Part shown: one piece after another, positions 26,635 to 36,458 of the stretch
How the letters are laid out: every line of letters starts with the position of its first letter
Numbering within the stretch: the first letter of the stretch is position 1
Origin: Ignavibacteriales bacterium
GTDB lineage: Bacteria > Bacteroidota > Ignavibacteria > T3Sed10-11
Assembly: GCA_003568415.1 (NCBI GenBank)
Contig: PWXV01000261.1
Span: forward strand, 1-38,863
Length of the DNA: 38,863 nt
Direction: 5' to 3'
Translations under genes and position numbers: made by a program
The notes under the pieces: model-generated
The model's input: only the letters and a program-made list of their open reading frames with translations
The model's database searches: none
Told to the model about the DNA's origin: nothing

Positions 26635-27189
26635 ATGACCAGCTTTCGTGTTGCACGGCGCTATGCGCGTGCAATCATTACCCTTGCTGAAGAAAAGAAT
26701 AAACTTGAAACGGTTGCAGCCGATTTCGAGCGTCTCCGGTCGCTTGTGAAATCGTCAAACGACCTGGAGTTATTTATTCTGAATCCGACAATCGGTAAAG
26801 CAAAGAAGCGTGAGATATTCAGTGAACTCTTTTCATCACTTGTTGACGAGCTGACAATGCGGTTTATTTTACTGCTTGTGTCCAAGGGACGAGAACCAAT
26901 TCTTTTGGAAATTATCGATCAGTATAATGCTATGGTCGATGAAAAGGCAGGTATTGTTCGTGCTGAGGTGTATTCATTCATCGAAATGAACAAAAAGCAG
27001 GCACAACAACTGCAGAAGCAACTTGAAGGATATACGGGGAAGACAGTATCGATTACCTATAGTCTGGATCGCAATCTCAAAGGCGGATTTCTTGCCCGTC
27101 TTGGCGATACCGTATTCGATGCAAGTGTGCGCAGGCAACTTGAAATGCTGGAAGAAAAATTTATGTCCGATGGTTCTATAACCAATTGA
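26635..27189 (+). CDS. atpH: ATP synthase F1 subunit delta
   Basis: Subunit delta connects the b stalk to the top of the alpha3beta3 head. I use the ATG at 26635, with AAGGG eight bases upstream, giving 184 residues from MTSFRVARRYARAI; a TTG two codons earlier is less likely. The helical N-terminal domain (about 1-105) and the C-terminal motif RNLKGGFLARLGDTVFDASVRRQLE are typical. The length and place between b and alpha confirm the call. Confidence 0.94.
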   Translation: MTSFRVARRYARAIITLAEEKNKLETVAADFERLRSLVKSSNDLELFILNPTIGKAKKREIFSELFSSLVDELTMRFILLLVSKGREPILLEIIDQYNAMVDEKAGIVRAEVYSFIEMNKKQAQQLQKQLEGYTGKTVSITYSLDRNLKGGFLARLGDTVFDASVRRQLEMLEEKFMSDGSITN

Positions 27190-27219
27190 AACATGTGTTA
27201 AATTAATAAGGGATGCAAT

Positions 27220-28794
27220 ATGGCAGAAGTAAGACCTGATGAAGTATCTGCAATTCTGCGGAAACAAATTGATGGTTTTGAAAAAGAAGTTGACGTGTAC
27301 GATGTCGGTACGGTTCTCCAGGTCGGTGACGGTATCGCGCGTGCATTTGGACTGTCGAAAGTGATGGCCACCGAGCTTGTTGAATTCCCCAACGGGACGT
27401 TTGGTATGGTGCTGAACCTTGAAGAGGATAACGTTGGTATGATTCTCTTCGGTGATGATACCGGGATTCGTGAAGGTGATACGGTGAAACGAACGGGACG
27501 TGTCGCTTCCATGCCGGTTGGTGATAATATGCTGGGACGAGTAATCAATCCTATCGGCCAGCCCCTTGACGGTCGCGGTCCGATCGAAACGGAGGAATTT
27601 TATCCGATTGAAAGAAAAGCACTTGGTGTGATTACCCGGCAGCCGGTGAAGGAACCGGTACAGACAGGTATTAAAGCAATTGATGCGATGATTCCCATCG
27701 GACGCGGTCAGCGTGAGCTTATTATCGGCGACCGGCAAACCGGTAAAACCGCTATCGCAGTGGACACTATCATCAACCAGCGCCACACGCATAGCGAAGA
27801 AGCTAAAAAGGAAGGCGTCAATCCCTTATATTGTATCTATGTTGCTATCGGACAGAAAGGTTCAACCGTTGCGCAGGTCGTCGATAAACTCGAAGAGATG
27901 AATGCGATGGATTACACTACGGTAATCGTCGCTTCGGCAAACGATCCGGCGCCGTTGCAATTTATTGCACCGTACGCCGGTGCAACGCTCGGTGAGTATT
28001 TCCGCGACAAAGGCCGTCACGCGCTGGTAATTTACGATGACCTTTCAAAACACGCACAGGCATACCGCCAGGTATCATTGTTGCTGCGCAGGCCTCCGGG
28101 ACGTGAAGCATTTCCCGGTGATGTCTTTTATCTTCACTCTCGTTTGCTTGAGCGTGCATCGAAGCTTAATGATGAATTAGGTGGTGGAAGTTTAACGGCA
28201 CTGCCGATTATTGAAACTCAGGCGGGCGACGTCTCGGCCTACATCCCGACGAACGTTATCTCGATCACCGACGGTCAGATATATCTCGAACCGAACCTCT
28301 TTAATGCCGGTGTGCGTCCGGCAATCAACGTCGGTATTTCGGTATCCCGTGTCGGTGGAAATGCGCAGATCAAGGCTATGAAGAAAGTCGCCGGTCACTT
28401 GCGGCTTGAGCTTGCACAGTACCGCGAACTTGAAGCGTTTGCTAAATTCGGTTCGGAGCTTGATAAAGCAACCCAGGCACAACTTCGACGTGGTCAGCGT
28501 TTGGTTGAGCTGCTGAAACAGGATCAATATGTGCCGGTTCCCGTTGCAAAACAGGTTGTTGCAATATTCGCAGGTACCAACGGTTATCTCGATGGCATCC
28601 CTGCCAGTGAGGTCGCTCGTTTCGAGCAAGAGTTGTTGGAGAGAATGGAACTGAAACACAACGATCTCTTAAAAGAAATCGCTGAAAAGAAAGAGCTCGG
28701 TGAATCACTGAATGAAAAACTCCATGAGATATTGAAAGAGTTTACCGAGTCATTCAAAGTATCAATAAAAGAAGCGCAACCGGCATCATCATAA
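27220..28794 (+). CDS. atpA: ATP synthase F1 subunit alpha
   Basis: This is the non-catalytic nucleotide-binding subunit of the F1 head, 524 residues. The beta-barrel domain is followed by the Walker A motif GDRQTGKT (170-177). [24 protein letters not shown] and the [33 protein letters not shown] region follow, then the helical C-terminal domain. AAGGGA precedes the ATG. Gamma follows after 15 bases. The partner beta subunit gene is not in the following positions, so atpD and atpC must be elsewhere in the genome. Confidence 0.97.
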   Translation: MAEVRPDEVSAILRKQIDGFEKEVDVYDVGTVLQVGDGIARAFGLSKVMATELVEFPNGTFGMVLNLEEDNVGMILFGDDTGIREGDTVKRTGRVASMPVGDNMLGRVINPIGQPLDGRGPIETEEFYPIERKALGVITRQPVKEPVQTGIKAIDAMIPIGRGQRELIIGDRQTGKTAIAVDTIINQRHTHSEEAKKEGVNPLYCIYVAIGQKGSTVAQVVDKLEEMNAMDYTTVIVASANDPAPLQFIAPYAGATLGEYFRDKGRHALVIYDDLSKHAQAYRQVSLLLRRPPGREAFPGDVFYLHSRLLERASKLNDELGGGSLTALPIIETQAGDVSAYIPTNVISITDGQIYLEPNLFNAGVRPAINVGISVSRVGGNAQIKAMKKVAGHLRLELAQYRELEAFAKFGSELDKATQAQLRRGQRLVELLKQDQYVPVPVAKQVVAIFAGTNGYLDGIPASEVARFEQELLERMELKHNDLLKEIAEKKELGESLNEKLHEILKEFTESFKVSIKEAQPASS

Positions 28795-28809
28795 AATCAG
28801 ATAATTTTT

Positions 28810-29700
28810 ATGGCTACATTACGCGATATTAAACAACGGATCACCGGTGTAAAAAAAACACAGCAGATCACCAAGGCGATGAAGATGGTGGCTGCAGCAA
28901 AATTGCGCCGAGCGCAGAATAATATTCTATCTGCCCGCCCGTATGCATATGAATTGGCAGATATGCTCGGGCATCTTGTCAAGGAGGTAGACGTCGGTTT
29001 AAATCCATTGTTACAATCACGCGATGTAGAACAAGTGTGTCTGGTAGTCGTTACATCCGATCGCGGTTTATGCGGCGGTTTTAATTCAAACCTGCTGCGC
29101 TCTACCGTTGCCTATATAAACAAACATTATTCTAAACACCATGAAGAAGGAAAACTCAAACTGGTGTGTATCGGTCGTAAGGGCTATGAGTTTTTCAAAC
29201 GCCGCAATTATCAAATTCACCGTCATTATATAGGGTTGTTTGCCCGGCTGAATTTCGGTGAAGCGCAGGATATCGTTGAAGAACTGAAAGACGATTATCT
29301 GAATGGGGTCTTTGATAAAATTGAAATTGCATATAATGAATTTAAAACCGTTGTTTTACCAAAAATTACCTATGAGCAATTCCTTCCCATCCCCCCGAAA
29401 GAAATAAAAGAAGAATCGAAGTCGAAAGCTATCGTCGATTATATTTACGAACCCTCACCCGAGGAGATCGTAAATAAACTGATACCAAAACATCTCGATA
29501 TACATTTCTGGCGTGTATTACTCGAATCTAATGCCGCGGAGGAAGGCGCTCGCATGGCTGCTATGGATGCCGCCACCGAGAATGCCAAAGATCTTATCAA
29601 TAGTTTACAATTGACCTACAATAAAGCACGTCAGGCAACGATTACCAAAGAAATCATGGAAATCGTCGGCGGTGCCAATGCGCTCGAAACGAGCGAGTAG
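28810..29700 (+). CDS. atpG: ATP synthase F1 subunit gamma
   Basis: This is the central rotor shaft. It has 296 residues with the paired N- and C-terminal helices that form the coiled coil (MATLRDIKQRITGVKKTQQI and DAATENAKDLINSLQLTYNK). The conserved VTSDRGLCGGFNSN loop lies near 75. It closes the atp cluster here: the next gene is plsY after 74 bases, and no atpD or atpC follows. The length is within the normal range. Confidence 0.96.
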   Translation: MATLRDIKQRITGVKKTQQITKAMKMVAAAKLRRAQNNILSARPYAYELADMLGHLVKEVDVGLNPLLQSRDVEQVCLVVVTSDRGLCGGFNSNLLRSTVAYINKHYSKHHEEGKLKLVCIGRKGYEFFKRRNYQIHRHYIGLFARLNFGEAQDIVEELKDDYLNGVFDKIEIAYNEFKTVVLPKITYEQFLPIPPKEIKEESKSKAIVDYIYEPSPEEIVNKLIPKHLDIHFWRVLLESNAAEEGARMAAMDAATENAKDLINSLQLTYNKARQATITKEIMEIVGGANALETSE

Positions 29701-29774
29701 CACCCGTTGATTTAAACCAATCCATTGGCTATTTTGTTATATTACTTGTTAATTACGAATACTGAGGCGTATGG

Positions 29775-30476
29775 ATGGAACAGCTTGCAATTATCATTGT
29801 CTTGAGCTATCTGGTAGGATCAATTCCGACCAGTATAGTATACAGTAAACACATTCGCGGAATCGATATACGGCAGCACGGGAGCGGTAATGCCGGGGGA
29901 ACGAATATATTTCGCGTCCTCGGATGGAAACCGGGAGTGGGGGTGATTCTCTTCGATGGGTTAAAAGGATTTTTTGCCGTTGCTGTTATTGCGAGGTTAT
30001 ATTACGATCCGATCCTGCCGGGGAGCGGCACATTAATTGAAGAATTTACGCTTGTTCAGATTATCGCAGGGGCCTCAGCGATACTCGGACATATCTGGAC
30101 TGTTTTTGCCGGATTTAAGGGAGGGAAAGGTATTGCAACTGCAGCCGGTATGTTGGTTGGTATTGCGCCAATTGAATTTGCGGTATCGGCCGCTGTGTTT
30201 GCCATTGTATTGGTGTCATCACGGTTTGTTTCTCTTGGCTCAATCAGCGCAGCTGTTGCCTTTCCGCTTACACTATTTTTCAGATGGAATGTTTTCGACG
30301 CTGAGATTCAGGATTATTCAATTCTCGTTTATTTTAGTCTCGTGATAGCTGCGTTGCTTATCTTTACTCATCGCAGTAACATTAAAAGATTACTGACCGG
30401 TACCGAAAACCGGCTCTCTTCAATCCCGCTTATCAGTAAAAAGAAACAGAATGAACAGAAGGAGACAGCGCAGTAA
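29775..30476 (+). CDS. plsY: acyl-phosphate:glycerol-3-phosphate acyltransferase
   Basis: PlsY transfers an acyl chain from acyl phosphate to sn-glycerol 3-phosphate, making lysophosphatidic acid in the inner membrane. The 233-residue, multi-TM protein has the three family motifs: GSIPTSIVYSK, RQHGSGNAGGTNIFRVLG (35-50) and GFKGGKGIATAAG. The tail KKKQNEQKETAQ is cytoplasmic and polar. The stop codon shares one base with the gpsA start, so the enzyme is coupled to its substrate supplier. Confidence 0.95.
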   Translation: MEQLAIIIVLSYLVGSIPTSIVYSKHIRGIDIRQHGSGNAGGTNIFRVLGWKPGVGVILFDGLKGFFAVAVIARLYYDPILPGSGTLIEEFTLVQIIAGASAILGHIWTVFAGFKGGKGIATAAGMLVGIAPIEFAVSAAVFAIVLVSSRFVSLGSISAAVAFPLTLFFRWNVFDAEIQDYSILVYFSLVIAALLIFTHRSNIKRLLTGTENRLSSIPLISKKKQNEQKETAQ

Positions 30477-31474
30477 TGACCATTACCGTTCTTGGTGCCG
30501 GAAGCTGGGGTACAACACTCGGAATCCTACTTTATAGTGGTCATCATGCAGTAACGTTATGGACGCATAATGATGAGCACGCTCATAGTATGCAGGTTAC
30601 CGGTATTAATACACAATTCCTGCCCGACATCACCCTTCCGAACGATCTTTCAATCACCTCTGATTTAACCGAAGCAGTACAGAGTTCAAATTTTATAGTG
30701 GCTGCAATTCCTACACAATATGTCAGGTCAGTCTTTCAGCAACTTGGCGACATCGACTTCAGCGATAAAGTGGTTGTGAATGTGGCAAAAGGTATCGAAA
30801 ATAAAACATTGATGACTATATCCGAGGTAATCGAAGATTGCTGCCCTACCGTGAAACCCAAAAATCAGGCAATATTATCCGGGCCAAGCCATGCGGAGGA
30901 AGTTTCGCGAAATATTCCGACAGCGGTTGTAGCGGCATCGCCGGGTATAGAAACTGCAAAACGAGTACAACAAACATTCCTGACGCCATACTTTCGTGTC
31001 TATGCAAGTACCGATCTCCGCGGCGTCGAATTAGGCGGAGCGCTCAAAAACGTTATAGCCGTAGCTGCGGGTATTTCAGACGGAATAGGATTCGGCGACA
31101 ATACTAAGTCGGCATTGCTTACACGTGGAATTGTAGAGATTACAAGGTTAGGCGTTGCAATGGGAGCGGAACAGAGTTCGTTCTCCGGTTTGTCGGGTAT
31201 AGGCGACCTTATTGTAACATGTATGAGCAAACACAGCCGGAACCGGTATGTCGGGGAAGAAATCGGCAAGGGACGTAAACTCGATGACATTGTGAAAGAA
31301 ATGGTTATGGTTGCGGAAGGTGTTACGACTACAAAATCTGTTTATGAACTTTCGGCACAGTATGGTATCGATATGCCGATTTCCACCGAAGTGTATCGTA
31401 TGTTGTTCGAAGAGAAAGATCCATATCAGGCGACAGAAGAATTGATGACCCGGGATGTAAAAATTGAAATGTAA
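30476..31474 (+). CDS. gpsA: glycerol-3-phosphate dehydrogenase [NAD(P)+]
   Basis: GpsA reduces dihydroxyacetone phosphate to sn-glycerol 3-phosphate, the PlsY substrate. The 332-residue protein starts with the Rossmann loop GAGSWGT (7-13). It also has VAKGIENKTLMTISE, LSGPSHAEEV and the catalytic lysine region GGALKNVIAVAAGISDG. The C-terminal helical domain contains GLSGIGDLIVTC and SRNRYVGEEIGKG. It is joined by one-base overlaps to plsY upstream and recG downstream. No anomalies are seen. Confidence 0.96.
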   Translation: MTITVLGAGSWGTTLGILLYSGHHAVTLWTHNDEHAHSMQVTGINTQFLPDITLPNDLSITSDLTEAVQSSNFIVAAIPTQYVRSVFQQLGDIDFSDKVVVNVAKGIENKTLMTISEVIEDCCPTVKPKNQAILSGPSHAEEVSRNIPTAVVAASPGIETAKRVQQTFLTPYFRVYASTDLRGVELGGALKNVIAVAAGISDGIGFGDNTKSALLTRGIVEITRLGVAMGAEQSSFSGLSGIGDLIVTCMSKHSRNRYVGEEIGKGRKLDDIVKEMVMVAEGVTTTKSVYELSAQYGIDMPISTEVYRMLFEEKDPYQATEELMTRDVKIEM

Positions 31475-33705
31475 TGTCACCTACCAGGGTACAGCATCCT
31501 CTTGAAACACCTGTCACGTATATAAAACGTGTCGGTCCCCGCCGCGCAAATGTCTTTGCATCGCTGGAAATCCATACCGTTCGCGATCTGCTGCACATGT
31601 ATCCTCGTAAATATATTGACAGACGCTCAATCGTAAAGATACGTGATCTCTGGCAATATGTTACTACCGGTACTGAAGTAACGGTTGTGGCAACCGTACG
31701 GGGTAAGGATATCGTTCGCAGTTATAAAAAACGGGAACGATTTATACTCGTTGTGGGCGACGAGCAATCGTTTATGGATTGTATCTGGTTCCGGCGGACG
31801 CGTACTATGGAGCGTTTGTTCAGAAAAGGAGAACGGCTTGCGCTCTCCGGCCAGGTTACCGATTTTAAAGGTACCTTACAAATGGTACATCCCTCGTTTG
31901 ACCGGTTGACACCGCAAAAGGATGATGAGGATGAACATAATTGGGATGAGATGTTTAATACCGGCCGCATCCTGCCGATATATACCGAAACTGCCGAGAT
32001 GAAAGAAGTTGGATTGGAAGGCAGCATACTTCGATCTATTGTATTACATGCCATCGAGAACTACGGTTCGTCCGTTGAAGAACATCTTCCCGATGATATC
32101 CTTCATCAACGTAATCTTATGCCGTATCCCGAAGCATTACCGGCAATTCATTTTCCCCGCTCCGGTGACGATATACACCATTCGCGACAACGCTTGAAAT
32201 ACGACGAACTTTTTTTCCTGCAAATGCTGCTCGGTTATAGAAGACGCGGTGCCCGGCAAGTACCCGGTATATCCTTTACCGTTAAAAGCAACCTGGCAAG
32301 AAAACTTATCGAACAACTTCCTTTTGCATTGACCGATGCGCAAAAAAGAGTAATTAAGGATATAGCATCGGATATGCAGTCATCGAAACCGATGCACCGC
32401 TTGTTGCAGGGTGATGTGGGTAGCGGTAAAACAATTGTTTCTATTCTATCGATGCTCGTGGCAGTCGAGAACGGCTATCAGGCGGTATTCATGGCGCCAA
32501 CCGAAATACTCGCAGTACAGCATTACACCACAATGCGCCAATTGTTTGAATCAATAGGAATCGAACCTGCTTTATTGATCGGCAGTCAGAAGAAAGCCGA
32601 GCGAAAACCGGTTGAGGAGTCGGTTGCAAACGGTGAGGCGAAGGTAATCATCGGAACCCATGCACTTTTTCAGGAGAGCGTTTCATTTCATAAGCTCGGT
32701 TTGATTATAATTGATGAACAACACCGGTTTGGCGTTATGCAGCGCCTGCGGTTATATGAGAAGGCAAAGACCCCCGAGATAAACGGACGGGCACCGGATC
32801 TGCTTATCCTTACCGCGACACCGATACCGCGCACCTTATCTCTAACGCTCTACGGTGATCTTGATACATCAATACTGGATGAACGTCCGCCCGGACGTAA
32901 GCCCGTTAAAACCGCAGTGCGATCAAAGAATGAGAGGGATAAGGTTTATGTATTTGCACGTGATGAAGTAAAGCAAGGACGTCAGGTGTACGTCGTCTAT
33001 CCGCTCATTGTACAATCTGAAAAAATAGATTTAAAAGCAGCGAAAGAAGGGCACGAAGAATTGCAAAACGGTATATTCAAAAATTATACGGTCGCGTTGC
33101 TCCACGGGAAAATGTCGCGGGAAGAAAATGAGGATATAATGAGTCGTTTTCGTGACGGCAGGATTGATGTGCTCGTTGCGACAACCGTTATCGAAGTCGG
33201 CGTTGATGTGCCGAATGCAACTCTTATGATTATCGAACACGCCGAACGGTTCGGACTTTCTCAATTGCATCAGTTACGCGGCCGGGTCGGCCGCGGAAGC
33301 GACCAATCATATTGTATCCTTGTTCACTATCTTTCACCGTTTAACAAAGCAGCGGCATTTAACCGGGGTACCTTTACCGAACGTTCGCTTGAAAAAGCTG
33401 AAGAAAAAGAAAAGGGAATGGTCCGGCTTGAAACTATTGCCTCTACCGAGGATGGTTTTAAAATCGCTGAAGTTGATCTGAAACTTCGTGGCCCGGGTGA
33501 TTTCTTTGGAGTACGGCAGAGCGGATATCCAGAACTCAAGCTCGCCTCTCTTATAGACGATAAAGCTCTTTTAGATGCTGCCCGTACTGATGCATTTACT
33601 ATTGTTAAACATGATCCCCACCTTCGGGAACCGTCTCACGAGAGATTGAGACGGCATTTTGAGCACCACATGAAACCGTTGCTCAATCTTACACGGGCCG
33701 GATAG
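31474..33705 (+). CDS. recG: ATP-dependent DNA helicase RecG
   Basis: RecG remodels stalled replication forks and Holliday junctions. It has 743 residues. An N-terminal helix-rich region and an OB-fold wedge domain (about 55-145) precede helicase domain 1 with Walker A GDVGSGKT (313-320), APTEILA and DEQH (414-417). Helicase domain 2 follows with LHGKMSREENE, VATTVIEVGVDVPNAT and the QLRGRVGRG motif VI. The C-terminal TRG-like region is present (GDFFGVRQSG). The start shares one base with the gpsA stop. It ends the plus-strand run; a 506-base gap follows. Confidence 0.97.
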   Translation: MSPTRVQHPLETPVTYIKRVGPRRANVFASLEIHTVRDLLHMYPRKYIDRRSIVKIRDLWQYVTTGTEVTVVATVRGKDIVRSYKKRERFILVVGDEQSFMDCIWFRRTRTMERLFRKGERLALSGQVTDFKGTLQMVHPSFDRLTPQKDDEDEHNWDEMFNTGRILPIYTETAEMKEVGLEGSILRSIVLHAIENYGSSVEEHLPDDILHQRNLMPYPEALPAIHFPRSGDDIHHSRQRLKYDELFFLQMLLGYRRRGARQVPGISFTVKSNLARKLIEQLPFALTDAQKRVIKDIASDMQSSKPMHRLLQGDVGSGKTIVSILSMLVAVENGYQAVFMAPTEILAVQHYTTMRQLFESIGIEPALLIGSQKKAERKPVEESVANGEAKVIIGTHALFQESVSFHKLGLIIIDEQHRFGVMQRLRLYEKAKTPEINGRAPDLLILTATPIPRTLSLTLYGDLDTSILDERPPGRKPVKTAVRSKNERDKVYVFARDEVKQGRQVYVVYPLIVQSEKIDLKAAKEGHEELQNGIFKNYTVALLHGKMSREENEDIMSRFRDGRIDVLVATTVIEVGVDVPNATLMIIEHAERFGLSQLHQLRGRVGRGSDQSYCILVHYLSPFNKAAAFNRGTFTERSLEKAEEKEKGMVRLETIASTEDGFKIAEVDLKLRGPGDFFGVRQSGYPELKLASLIDDKALLDAARTDAFTIVKHDPHLREPSHERLRRHFEHHMKPLLNLTRAG

Positions 33706-34211
33706 CTACCTCGAAACATACGATCGAACCACACCCCTGCCGGCCATAAAACGATTCTGCTTACGACCATCAATACATCAATTTTTCATGAAGCCAGAGG
33801 CAAAACGATTTTGGGCAATATTATTTTTACCGATGGATTTACTGAAATAAGGAAAGTAATACAAACGAGTATGGACAGAAACGATTTGTTGCATGTATAA
33901 AGAAACATCTATCGTTATCATCGCTTCAGATAATGCGGAACAGTGTTACAGATATACGATCATTTCGCAGTGACTACGCTCAACACGATGACATGAGAAT
34001 TGTAAAAGTATAATGAAAGAAATGATGTGTCATTGCAATTGCACTGTTTACTATCCTTATCTCTTGCATGTATCTCTTCAAGCATGATGCATGCGCATTT
34101 TCATCACAAAATTCCGTCGAAAAAAAATTTTCATAAAGTGCGTTTTTTTCTTGACAAATGTTTATAAATGTTTATATTTACAAGCATTAAAATGTTTTTC
34201 ATTTTTTGTAA
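33706..34211. other. 506-base gap without a supported gene
   Basis: No ORF of normal quality is present. One plus-strand frame stays open for some 60 codons from just after recG to a TAA near 33900 (translating to KTILLTTINTSIFHEARGKT and beyond) but has no start or binding site. It may be a gene remnant or chance. The right end holds the promoter for the next operon. Confidence 0.5.
34151..34180 (+). promoter_or_regulatory. promoter of the ATP-grasp/KamA operon with direct repeat
   Basis: TTGACA (34151-34156) is followed by TATTTA at 34175-34180 (18-base spacer). The whole spacer is made of the direct repeat AAATGTTTAT (34156-34165 and 34166-34175). TTTACA (34177-34182) and TGTAAA (34207-34212) also form an inverted repeat around the presumed start. 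Both are candidate operator sites. Confidence 0.62.
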
Positions 34212-35294
34212 ATGTACATGCATATTGCTTTAACATATAACGTCAAGAAAGAGCAAGCTGTATCACAAGATGCGATTGACTCTATCGATCCTTCGAGTAA
34301 ACCGTCCGGTTATACTTCCGCAGAGTTGTCGCCTCAGTATGAAGATACGTATGCAGAGTGGGACAGCTGGGAAACGATAAACGCGTTATCCAATGTTATA
34401 GCGTCCAAATATACGGTAACACCGGTTGAAGCGAATGAAGATGCATTTGAAATACTTCGGTCGTTACAACCGGATTTTGTTTTTAACATTGCCGAAGGGT
34501 TTCATGGAATATCGAGAGAAGGGCAGATACCTGCTATGTGTGAGATGTTGCAGCTTCCGTACCTCGGTTCGGATCCACTGACCTTATCGCTCTGTCTTGA
34601 TAAAGCTCGTGCGAAAGAAGTTTTAACCTACCATACAATACCGACACCACCTTTTTTTATATGTGAATCGACAACCGCATTGAACGGACGTAAGCTTACC
34701 TATCCGCAAATGGTAAAGCCATTGCATGAAGGATCGAGTAAAGGTATCTATAATTCATCGCTAGTACGTTCAGAAAAAGAATTACAGGATGAAGTCGAAC
34801 GTATCACAAAACGATACGGACAGCCTGCGCTTATCGAATCATTTTTATCGGGCAGAGAGTTCACCGTTGCGGTTATGGGGAACGGGCAGAAAGTTAAAGC
34901 GCTTCCGATCGTCGAAATAAAATACGATGCTTTACCCGACGGCGTGAATCCGATTTATTCATATGAAGCAAAGTGGATATGGGATACACCGGGGCAACCG
35001 CTTGAAATATTTTCATGTCCGGCTCAGATTGATGAATCCTTACGTCAGCAGATCGAGAATATCTGCATTGCGTCATATAGAATTCTCCGGTGCCGCGATT
35101 GGTCCCGGATTGATGTGCGTCTTGATGAGCGGGGAACTCCTCATATAATAGAGATAAACCCGTTGCCGGGAATATTACCCAATGAAGAAGATAATTCATG
35201 TTTCCCGAAAGCGGCCCGGGCTGCCGGGATGAGTTATGAAGCCCTCATTTTGCATGTTATCGACATCGCGAAAGAGCGATGGAATATCTCATAA
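34212..35294 (+). CDS. ATP-grasp ligase, D-Ala-D-Ala-ligase-like (A)
   Basis: This 360-residue ATP-grasp enzyme would join a carboxylate to an amine using ATP. An N-terminal Rossmann-like domain ends in FNIAEGFHGISREGQIPAMC (91-110). The ATP-binding lysine (Lys169) and flexible loop HEGSSKGI follow, then LIESFLSGREFTVAVMGN. The metal ligands lie in RIDVRLD (Asp301) and IIEINPLPG (Glu314, Asn316). The Ddl N-terminal Glu motif that grips the first D-Ala is not visible, so the substrate is probably not D-alanine. ATG at 34218 is an alternative start. It is the first gene of a four-gene operon with a GNAT and a lysine aminomutase; I infer an amino-acid ligase in that pathway. Confidence 0.85.
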   Translation: MYMHIALTYNVKKEQAVSQDAIDSIDPSSKPSGYTSAELSPQYEDTYAEWDSWETINALSNVIASKYTVTPVEANEDAFEILRSLQPDFVFNIAEGFHGISREGQIPAMCEMLQLPYLGSDPLTLSLCLDKARAKEVLTYHTIPTPPFFICESTTALNGRKLTYPQMVKPLHEGSSKGIYNSSLVRSEKELQDEVERITKRYGQPALIESFLSGREFTVAVMGNGQKVKALPIVEIKYDALPDGVNPIYSYEAKWIWDTPGQPLEIFSCPAQIDESLRQQIENICIASYRILRCRDWSRIDVRLDERGTPHIIEINPLPGILPNEEDNSCFPKAARAAGMSYEALILHVIDIAKERWNIS

Positions 35295-35378
35295 TATGAA
35301 ACTAATTAAAGTATATGCGAGTTAATAAATTAATGACTTTGAATAAAGTAATTTTCGCACACTATTTACCGGCCCGTA

Positions 35379-36458
35379 ATGGATAAAAATTTACGAGTGC
35401 TCGTATTATTTAATGACCCCGATTTACCGGGCTCAGACTCTGAAACTGTTGTGACCGCTGACGGGATGGTCAGGAAAAAAGAAAAAGTTAAGGCGGGTAC
35501 TACAGAGACCAGCGTCGTTGATATTTCTAATGAAGGATTGGAATCCGAAGTTGAAGCAATATGTGAGTCGCTTGAAAATAAGGGGATGCACGCTCGTTAT
35601 CTCAACCTGAAGAATGATGTAAGCTTGCTTGTCGAAACGCTGCAACAACGTAATATGGATGTGATCTTCAACCTCGTTGAATCATTTCATAATGAATCGG
35701 AGCCGGAGATGCACGTAGCCGGTCTTTATGACCTCTATAAAATTCCGTATACCGGAGCATCACCGAAGGCGTTAGGCAATTGTCTGGATAAGATATTGAC
35801 CAAGCAACTGCTGAAAAGTTACCGGATTCGTATCCCCCGTTTTAAAGTTATCCACAAACTACCCTTACACAGGCCTGTCGGTATACCGTATCCATTGTTC
35901 GTAAAACCAATGCACGAGGATGCCAGTGCCGGTATAGAGAATGAATCCGTTGTACGGAATAAAAAACAACTGCTTGAACGTATAGAATATATTCATCGAT
36001 GGTTTAAACAAGGTGCGTTGGTTGAGGAATATATTGAAGGGAGAGAATTCAATGTTTCAGTGGTGGGCAATGATCCTGCAATCACACTGCCGGTATCCGA
36101 AATTGATTTCACGGGGATGCCCGATCATTTGTATAAAATTGTCAGCTATCAGGCTAAGTGGATGCCTGATCATGAAGCGTATAAACATACCGTACCGACC
36201 TGTCCGGCGCAAATCCCCGAAAAGCTTTCACACGAATTAAGCAGAACTGCACTCAGGTGTGCGCGGATACTGGAGACGCGTGATTATGCACGGGTAGATA
36301 TGCGGGTAACTGATAACGGTACTATATACGTTCTGGAAGTAAATCCCAATCCTGATATATCACGCGATGCCGGTTTGATGCGTGCGGCGTCGGTATATGG
36401 ATGGGATCACGGTGAAACGCTCAAGCGTATCGTTCACTTAGCACATGAAAGAAAATGA
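35379..36458 (+). CDS. ATP-grasp ligase, D-Ala-D-Ala-ligase-like (B)
   Basis: This second, clearly paralogous ATP-grasp enzyme has 359 residues. It shares the layout of ligase A: IFNLVESFHNESEPEMHVAG (96-115), Lys176 in FVKPMHEDASAG, LVEEYIEGREFNVSVVGN, and metal ligands Asp307, Glu320 and Asn322. The last motif reads VLEVNPNPDIS, lacking the usual Gly after the second Pro. Its N-terminus differs, with an insertion of about 30 charged residues (20-50). Divergence between A and B argues for different substrates or sequential couplings rather than a recent duplication. It ends in a four-base overlap with the GNAT gene. Confidence 0.85.
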   Translation: MDKNLRVLVLFNDPDLPGSDSETVVTADGMVRKKEKVKAGTTETSVVDISNEGLESEVEAICESLENKGMHARYLNLKNDVSLLVETLQQRNMDVIFNLVESFHNESEPEMHVAGLYDLYKIPYTGASPKALGNCLDKILTKQLLKSYRIRIPRFKVIHKLPLHRPVGIPYPLFVKPMHEDASAGIENESVVRNKKQLLERIEYIHRWFKQGALVEEYIEGREFNVSVVGNDPAITLPVSEIDFTGMPDHLYKIVSYQAKWMPDHEAYKHTVPTCPAQIPEKLSHELSRTALRCARILETRDYARVDMRVTDNGTIYVLEVNPNPDISRDAGLMRAASVYGWDHGETLKRIVHLAHERK

